The translations under genes and the position numbers were made by a program. A stretch of 41,550 bases of DNA from NCBI GenBank assembly GCA_013001885.1, contig JABDLD010000020.1, positions 1-41,550 of the forward strand. The letters are read 5' to 3'. Shown piece after piece: positions 36,833 through 41,550 of this stretch. Numbering within the stretch: the stretch's first letter is position 1; each line of letters opens with the position of its first letter. Source of the stretch: Lysobacterales bacterium. Its GTDB lineage: Bacteria; Pseudomonadota; Gammaproteobacteria; Xanthomonadales; SZUA-36. The notes beneath the pieces were generated by a model. It had not been told where the DNA came from and made no database searches. It was given only the letters and a program-made list of their open reading frames with translations.

Positions 36833-38443
36833 ATGTTCCAAATAAATGCAAAAAATTGGCTGGCGTTGATTGCCTTTACGGTTTGGCTGGCGCCGCTTCC
36901 GGCGGCCTGGGGCCAGGAAGAAAACAAGGAAGCCGTAGTGGTGGCAGTGCCAACCGCCGATAAGGGCCCTGAAGATGCGCTGAACCGCGGAAACCCCCGC
37001 GACAGCATCACCGGATTTTTAAAGTCGGCGTCCGAGTTCAATTGGGAAAGGGCAGCAGAGTACCTGGATTTACGCAACCTACCTGGCGATGTCGCAGAAG
37101 TCGGCGGCCCCGAACTTGCCCGGCAATTCAATCATGTTATGGCCCGTGCCGTCTGGTTCGACGACTACAGTATCACCGACAATCCAGAGGGTACCCTGGG
37201 AGACGGCCTGCCTGTTTACCGTGACGAGCTCGTGACGATCAATACGGCCGACGGTCCGGTGCCCATCTGGATGCAACAGGTTCCCCGCGGTGACGGTGTC
37301 GATATATGGAAAATCTCCAACCGCAGCGTGGCCCTGGTCCCCGATCTGTATGAGGAATTCAGTTATTCTGCCCCGGTCGAGAGGGTGCGCGGCTGGTTTC
37401 CCGATGATGCGTCGTTCCTGGGAATCGAAGCGTTCAAGTGGGTCATTATGCTTGCCTTTGCGCTTGTTTCATGGCCCGTTTTGTACCTGCTTGGCTGGTT
37501 GTTGAGTCGAATTTTCAGTTCTCCGAAGAAAGAGAACTACCTGCTCGTTAAAAAGATTTTTACCGGGCCGCTGGTCCTGATCGGCATTCTGTTCGTGGCC
37601 AACCGTACGATCCTGGCCCTGGGCGCCGGCGTTTATGCGCAGGAATATCTTAAAGCCCAAACGTTTCTCATCATTGCTGTCGTCTGGGTATTTTGGAGTA
37701 TTCTGAACCTGGTCAAGTCCTTTCAACAGGCGAAGTTGAGCGCCCTGGGAAGACCCGGCGCAGCGAAGTTGATGCAGCCCCTGACTACCTTGCTGAAAAT
37801 TCTTGTTTTGCTTTTCGGCGTGATGTTTTGGCTCAGTAACCTGGGCGTCAACATAACGACTGTGCTCGCCGGGCTGGGCGTCGGCGGACTGGCCGTTGCC
37901 CTGGCTCTGCAGAAACCCCTGGAAGACATGATGGGCGCTTTGACCATTTTCACGCAAGCAACGATCAGAGTAGGGGATTTCGTTCGCTATGGTTCTGAAA
38001 TGGGTGTCGTTGAAGATATTGGACTAAGAACCACAAGACTCCGCACATTGACCAACACGGTGGTTTCTGTCCCGAACGCCCGTATTGCATCGGTTGAAAC
38101 GGAAAACCTTTCTTACCGGACGAAAATTCGTTACTGGCCAACCCTGCGGTTGCGTTACGACACTTCGCCGGATCAGCTGAAAACGGTGATTGGAGGAATC
38201 CGCGAAATGCTGGAGCAACACGAGCAGGTGCATGATGAACCTGTGCGGGTGCGCTTCACGGATTTTGACAAAGATGCAATACTGATCAAGATAAATTCCT
38301 TCGTCAAGACAACAGATTTCACGCAATTCCTAGAAGTGGCGGAGGATCTTAATTTCCGAATAATGGAAATCGTTAATACAGCAGGAGCTTCCTTTGCGTT
38401 GCCGGGGCAATCCATCTATATGGAAGGGCAAGCTTCGGAATAA
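36833..38443 (+). CDS. MscS-family mechanosensitive channel with periplasmic N-terminal domain
   Basis: Predicted channel of 536 residues. It has a signal peptide (about 1-28), a periplasmic domain of about 170 residues, three to five membrane helices (about 205-370), a pore helix GVGGLAVALALQKPLEDMMG, and a cytoplasmic MscS beta and C-terminal domain with VGDFVRYG, GVVEDIGLRTTRLRT and VPNARIAS. The ATG start gives a good signal peptide; a TTG at 36800 would spoil it. The size and signal peptide resemble the larger YnaI/YbdG-like or plant-type MscS proteins rather than the 286-residue MscS. It may form a unit with the two lipoproteins downstream, the first following within 30 bp. Confidence 0.87.
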   Translation: MFQINAKNWLALIAFTVWLAPLPAAWGQEENKEAVVVAVPTADKGPEDALNRGNPRDSITGFLKSASEFNWERAAEYLDLRNLPGDVAEVGGPELARQFNHVMARAVWFDDYSITDNPEGTLGDGLPVYRDELVTINTADGPVPIWMQQVPRGDGVDIWKISNRSVALVPDLYEEFSYSAPVERVRGWFPDDASFLGIEAFKWVIMLAFALVSWPVLYLLGWLLSRIFSSPKKENYLLVKKIFTGPLVLIGILFVANRTILALGAGVYAQEYLKAQTFLIIAVVWVFWSILNLVKSFQQAKLSALGRPGAAKLMQPLTTLLKILVLLFGVMFWLSNLGVNITTVLAGLGVGGLAVALALQKPLEDMMGALTIFTQATIRVGDFVRYGSEMGVVEDIGLRTTRLRTLTNTVVSVPNARIASVETENLSYRTKIRYWPTLRLRYDTSPDQLKTVIGGIREMLEQHEQVHDEPVRVRFTDFDKDAILIKINSFVKTTDFTQFLEVAEDLNFRIMEIVNTAGASFALPGQSIYMEGQASE

Positions 38444-38454
38444 CAACATATGCG

Positions 38455-38460
38455 TATAAT
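38455..38460 (+). promoter_or_regulatory. Candidate -10 element before the first lipoprotein gene
   Basis: A perfect TATAAT lies in an AT-rich stretch after the channel stop codon. No good -35 is present at 16-18 bp. If used, transcription would start about 38467, at the ATG of the lipoprotein gene, giving a leaderless message. Confidence 0.25.
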
Positions 38461-38467
38461 GTATATT

Positions 38468-39706
38468 ATGTTAAATGAAAGGAATGGATACGCCCGACTG
38501 GCGCCGCTTTTCCTGCTGTTCACGCTGGCGGCCTGTTCTCTAACACCCTATTCACCGGATGATATTGCCGCAGCTGCGGTTCAGCAGCGCGCGCAGGTCC
38601 AGGAAGAAGGCGTGTTTCGCGTGCGTGCGTCTGTGCCTGGCGTGGAGGAAGCCAAACAGATATTTGGCATTCCCCTGTACAGGCGCGGAATTCAGCCGGT
38701 ATGGCTTGAAATATCAAATCTGAGTTCAACGCGATCACGCGTGCTTCTCTCAAGTATCGATCCGGATTACTTCGCGCCATTCGAAGTGGCCTACATGCAC
38801 AAGAAGTATTTTTCAAAGCAAGGTTGGCAGGAAATGGAAAAGCACCTGTATAGAAACGCCCTGCCGCGCCAGATTGCCCCGGGAGAGACGGTGTCAGGTT
38901 ACGTGTTCACGCACAACGATATCGGGACCAAGAGTTTCAACGTAGATATCTTCGATACCGGGAGCAATTCCCGGTACGAGGAATTTACGTTTTTTATCGA
39001 GGTGCCCGGTTTCAAGCCGGATTACGCAGAAGTTGATTTTGAGACCCTTTATTCAGCCGATGAACGGGTGGAACTTGATAATGAAGGCCTGCGCGATATG
39101 TTGAAGCGCTTCCCATGTTGCACCTCCGATCGCAGCGGAGACAGCCTGGGGATGCCCGTCAATGTCCTGCTTGTCGCCAGCGGGCGGGACGTTCTGAAAG
39201 CTTTGCTGCGCGCAGAATGGTCAGAAACGACTTACGAAAAGGACGATAACTATCTGAATAACAGTAGTTATTTGTTCAATCGTCCGCCCGATGCAGTATT
39301 CCGAAAGAGCCGCGGTGTAAAGACTGAAAGAAATGAGCTGAGCCTGTGGTTGTCACCCTACCGGGTTGATGGGCGCCAGGTATGGATGGGCCAGGTGAAG
39401 CACGCGATCGGCCGTCGATTTCAAGTGGGCGAATGGTTTTTCGGCACAGCTCTGGACCCCGACGTGGACGACGGCCGAAATTACCTGATGCAAAACCTGT
39501 GGTATTCCCAGTCGCTTGAAACCGTCGCTTTCTCGGCCAGCGGCATCGCGGTGGCTCAGAATGAGCCGGCTCTGGATTTCGATCAGAACCCGTACTTTTC
39601 GGACGGTTTTCGCATCGTCATGTGGATTTCCGGCAGTCCGGTTGCACTTGTTGAGACCAGGAGCCTGAAGTGGGATCTGAAGCCTAATCGGGATGTAAGT
39701 GAATGA
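38468..39706 (+). CDS. Lipoprotein with LssY C-terminal-like domain (first of tandem pair)
   Basis: Predicted outer-membrane lipoprotein of 412 residues: signal peptide and lipobox LAAC with lipidated C23, and Ser at +2, which permits Lol-dependent sorting to the outer membrane. The N-terminal half has PLYRRGIQPVWLEISN. The middle has a CC pair (FPCCTSDRSG). The C-terminal region with WMGQVKHAIGRRF, DPDVDDGRNYLMQNL and YFSDGFRIVMW recalls the LssY_C family of unknown function. ATG 38468 is preferred because it aligns the lipobox Cys at 23, as in the paralog; ATGs at 38450 and 38459 are alternatives. No Shine-Dalgarno is obvious. Confidence 0.75.
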   Translation: MLNERNGYARLAPLFLLFTLAACSLTPYSPDDIAAAAVQQRAQVQEEGVFRVRASVPGVEEAKQIFGIPLYRRGIQPVWLEISNLSSTRSRVLLSSIDPDYFAPFEVAYMHKKYFSKQGWQEMEKHLYRNALPRQIAPGETVSGYVFTHNDIGTKSFNVDIFDTGSNSRYEEFTFFIEVPGFKPDYAEVDFETLYSADERVELDNEGLRDMLKRFPCCTSDRSGDSLGMPVNVLLVASGRDVLKALLRAEWSETTYEKDDNYLNNSSYLFNRPPDAVFRKSRGVKTERNELSLWLSPYRVDGRQVWMGQVKHAIGRRFQVGEWFFGTALDPDVDDGRNYLMQNLWYSQSLETVAFSASGIAVAQNEPALDFDQNPYFSDGFRIVMWISGSPVALVETRSLKWDLKPNRDVSE

Positions 39707-40974
39707 TTATATTAGTTTATTTTCATCGATTAGTAGGAGTGGCTTCCGCCCTGCTCTTTCTGTCTGCCTGTGCTTCCGGTGGAGGTTCAATCCCCGACGG
39801 CGACTGGGAATCACGTATTCAAACCCAGGAAAAGAATGGAATCCTGGTCTCGGCCGCCGTACCGAGCGCCAAAGAGGCAAAGCAACTGTTTGCCAAGCCG
39901 CTTTACCAGGAGGGCATTCAACCGGTATGGCTGGAAATCACCAACAATAGCGATACGCTTGTCACTTTTCTGCCGGTTGGGCTCGACGCCCAGTACTTCA
40001 CACCGCTGGAGGTTGCCAACAACGACTTTGAAAAAAAAGACCCTGATGCACCGGTCAAGCTGGTCAACACGTTTTTTCTGGATCAGAGCATTATCGATCT
40101 TCGACTTGAGCCGGGTGAGACACGGCGTGGGTTCATCTTCTCCAAGCTCGACGAGGGTACCAAGGCGTTTAACGTGGATATCGTCGGCAATCCCGGCGGC
40201 GAAAACACCGACTTCCTGAGCTTTACATTTTTTATCCCGGTCCCGGGGCTGAATATCGATCATTACGATGTCGACTGGAAAAACCTGTATGCCGATGATA
40301 AGTGGATTGATCTGAGTAAAGACGAACTGATTGAGGCTATTGAAGGTTTTACCTGTTGTGTCACGGATAAAGGCGGTTCCAACAATGGTGATCCTTTGAA
40401 CCTGGTCATTATCGGGCAACCCCGGGATGTCTATACCGCGTTCATTCGCGCCGGCTGGGACGAAACCGAAAAAGTGACACGAACTTCAACCGTGAAAACC
40501 ATCGCTTCATTTTTGAGCGGCGGTGAATACCGCTATTCACCCGTCAGCGGACTCTACGTATTCGGGCGGTCCCAGGATATTGCCTTTCAGAAAGCGCGGG
40601 AAAATATACATGAGCGAAATCACCTTCGGCTGTGGATGTCGTGGGTGCGGTACGAGGGTATCCCGGTCTGGATGGGCCAGATTAGCCGTGACATCGGCGT
40701 GCGGTTCACGACCAAGACCATTACCACGCACAAGATCGATCCCAACGTCGATGAAACGCGCGAATACTTGCTGGAAGACCTGGCTTACGCCCAGTCGCTT
40801 CTCAGGATGGGCTATGTTGGCGGCGTGGGAGCGGTGCCTATCGATCAACCCAAAGGCAACCTGACCGGAGACCCCTGGTTTTCTGATGGATTTCGACTCG
40901 TTTTATGGCTAAGCTCTAAGCCTGTTCCAATTGATGAACCCCAGCCGCTAAACTGGCGCAACCCCTTTCAATAA
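39703..40974 (+). CDS. Lipoprotein with LssY C-terminal-like domain (second of tandem pair)
   Basis: Paralog of the preceding gene, 423 residues, overlapping it by 4 bp (ATGA). The lipobox LSAC has lipidated C23 and Ala at +2. It shares the colinear blocks PLYQEGIQPVWLEITN, the CC pair (FTCCVTDKGG), RDVYTAFIRAGWDET, RNHLRLWMSW, WMGQISRDIGVRF, DPNVDETREYLLEDL and WFSDGFRLVLW. The paralogs differ clearly in sequence, so the duplication is old. Function is unknown; the pair with a MscS-type channel upstream suggests an envelope role. Confidence 0.77.
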   Translation: MIILVYFHRLVGVASALLFLSACASGGGSIPDGDWESRIQTQEKNGILVSAAVPSAKEAKQLFAKPLYQEGIQPVWLEITNNSDTLVTFLPVGLDAQYFTPLEVANNDFEKKDPDAPVKLVNTFFLDQSIIDLRLEPGETRRGFIFSKLDEGTKAFNVDIVGNPGGENTDFLSFTFFIPVPGLNIDHYDVDWKNLYADDKWIDLSKDELIEAIEGFTCCVTDKGGSNNGDPLNLVIIGQPRDVYTAFIRAGWDETEKVTRTSTVKTIASFLSGGEYRYSPVSGLYVFGRSQDIAFQKARENIHERNHLRLWMSWVRYEGIPVWMGQISRDIGVRFTTKTITTHKIDPNVDETREYLLEDLAYAQSLLRMGYVGGVGAVPIDQPKGNLTGDPWFSDGFRLVLWLSSKPVPIDEPQPLNWRNPFQ

Positions 40975-41023
40975 CCAGATTAATAGCGAAGTGAAATCCA
41001 GATGAGGAAAAGCATACAGTAGC

Positions 41024-41550
41024 GTGTCTTCCCTGCTTTCATCCTTCCGGTCTGTTCGTACCCGAACCACGGATCTGTGCCGCCATCTGGAACCCGAGGA
41101 TTTCGTCGTCCAGAGTATGCCCGATGCCAGCCCGGCCAAGTGGCACCTGGCTCATACCAGCTGGTTTTTTGAGCACTTCGTTTTGCGTCCGTTTTTGCCC
41201 GGTTACCGCGTGTTCAACGAGCGGTTCCACTTCCTTTTCAATTCATACTACAACTCGGTCGGGAACATGCATCCGAGGCCCGAGCGCGGCCTGCTCTCGC
41301 GGCCCCTGGTCCGGGAAGTCTTGCATTACCGGGCCCACGTGGACGAATCGATCGACCGCCTGCTTGAGCAACCTGACGCCAGGCAGGAAATCGGCAGCCG
41401 GGTGGTCCTGGGGTTGAATCACGAGCAGCAGCACCAAGAACTGTTGCTGACTGACATCAAAAGCGCATTCTTTTTGGACCCTGCTCTGCCCGCGGTAAAC
41501 TCCGAACTGAAAGTCCCTGAACCAGGGGTTGCCGCGCCGCTCCGTTTCGC
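41024..41550 (+). CDS. egtB: Ergothioneine biosynthesis protein EgtB, 5' part
   Basis: The frame runs from GTG 41024 to the window end without a stop (175 full codons). It matches the N-terminal DinB-like domain of EgtB, the non-heme iron sulfoxide synthase that joins hergothionine (trimethylhistidine) with a thiol donor. Visible iron-ligand candidates are the His of WHLAHTSWFFEHF and the two His of NHEQQHQELL. The catalytic FGE-sulfatase domain would lie beyond the window. There is no upstream in-frame start because a stop lies at 41003-41005; the nearest purine-rich sequence (GAGGAAAA) is about 14 bases away, longer than usual. Confidence 0.88.
   Translation, partial: MSSLLSSFRSVRTRTTDLCRHLEPEDFVVQSMPDASPAKWHLAHTSWFFEHFVLRPFLPGYRVFNERFHFLFNSYYNSVGNMHPRPERGLLSRPLVREVLHYRAHVDESIDRLLEQPDARQEIGSRVVLGLNHEQQHQELLLTDIKSAFFLDPALPAVNSELKVPEPGVAAPLRF

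Overview
The window is about 41.5 kb of a G+C-rich, gene-dense gammaproteobacterial chromosome. Evidence for this is the rne/rluC divergent pair, the comEC-exbBD-msbA-lpxK-kdsB block, uvrC-pgsA, sdhCDAB-sdhE-ygfX and a GacA/UvrY regulator. The species cannot be named from the sequence. A high-potential iron-sulfur protein, a cbb3 oxidase and a heme-PAS FixL point to a respiratory, microaerobically competent bacterium outside the enteric group. No phage, insertion sequence, CRISPR array or rRNA is visible.

Layout. (1) 1-1000: the 3' end of tRNA-Ser(UGA) and its terminator, then an unusual ~140-nt multi-hairpin element that copies the tRNA-Ser 3' end, then a GacA-type response regulator. (2) 1002-4918: RNase E (minus strand) and RluC (plus strand) diverge from a ~400-bp leader region. 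(3) 5011-16411: envelope and housekeeping genes on the plus strand: one LolC/E-type permease plus LolD, ComEC, ExbB/ExbD, MsbA, LpxK, KdsB, UvrC, PgsA. (4) 16413-19264: IspG, a SAM methyltransferase, and YgfZ on the opposite strand. (5) 19400-25204: sdhC, sdhD, sdhA, sdhB, sdhE, ygfX, fixL and fixJ are packed head to tail with overlaps or gaps of at most 13 bp. (6) 25353-34694: a degenerate receiver-domain protein, a HiPIP, then ccoN-O-Q-P, a small membrane protein without a normal start codon, ccoG-H-I-S and a TauE/SafE-like membrane protein. (7) 34739-40974: a predicted outer-membrane barrel, an MFS transporter, a MscS-type channel and two tandem paralogous lipoproteins of LssY_C type. (8) 41024-end: the 5' part of egtB (ergothioneine synthesis).

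How it fits together. Regions 5 and 6 form a respiratory supercluster. Succinate dehydrogenase and its FAD-assembly factor are joined to an oxygen-sensing FixL/FixJ pair. Next come a periplasmic electron carrier and the complete structural and assembly set for a high-affinity cbb3 oxidase (the CcoG iron-sulfur protein, the CcoI copper pump, CcoH, CcoS). A natural reading is that FixLJ tunes this chain to oxygen, with the pseudo-receiver as a possible modifier. Region 3 serves the outer membrane: lipoprotein release, lipid A flipping, lipid A kinase and Kdo activation.

Items most worth a second look: the structured tRNA-like element at 97-243; the pseudo-receiver with Asp replaced by Glu; the sdh-fixLJ coupling; the missing canonical start codon for the ccoP/ccoG spacer gene; and the MscS plus twin-lipoprotein cluster.
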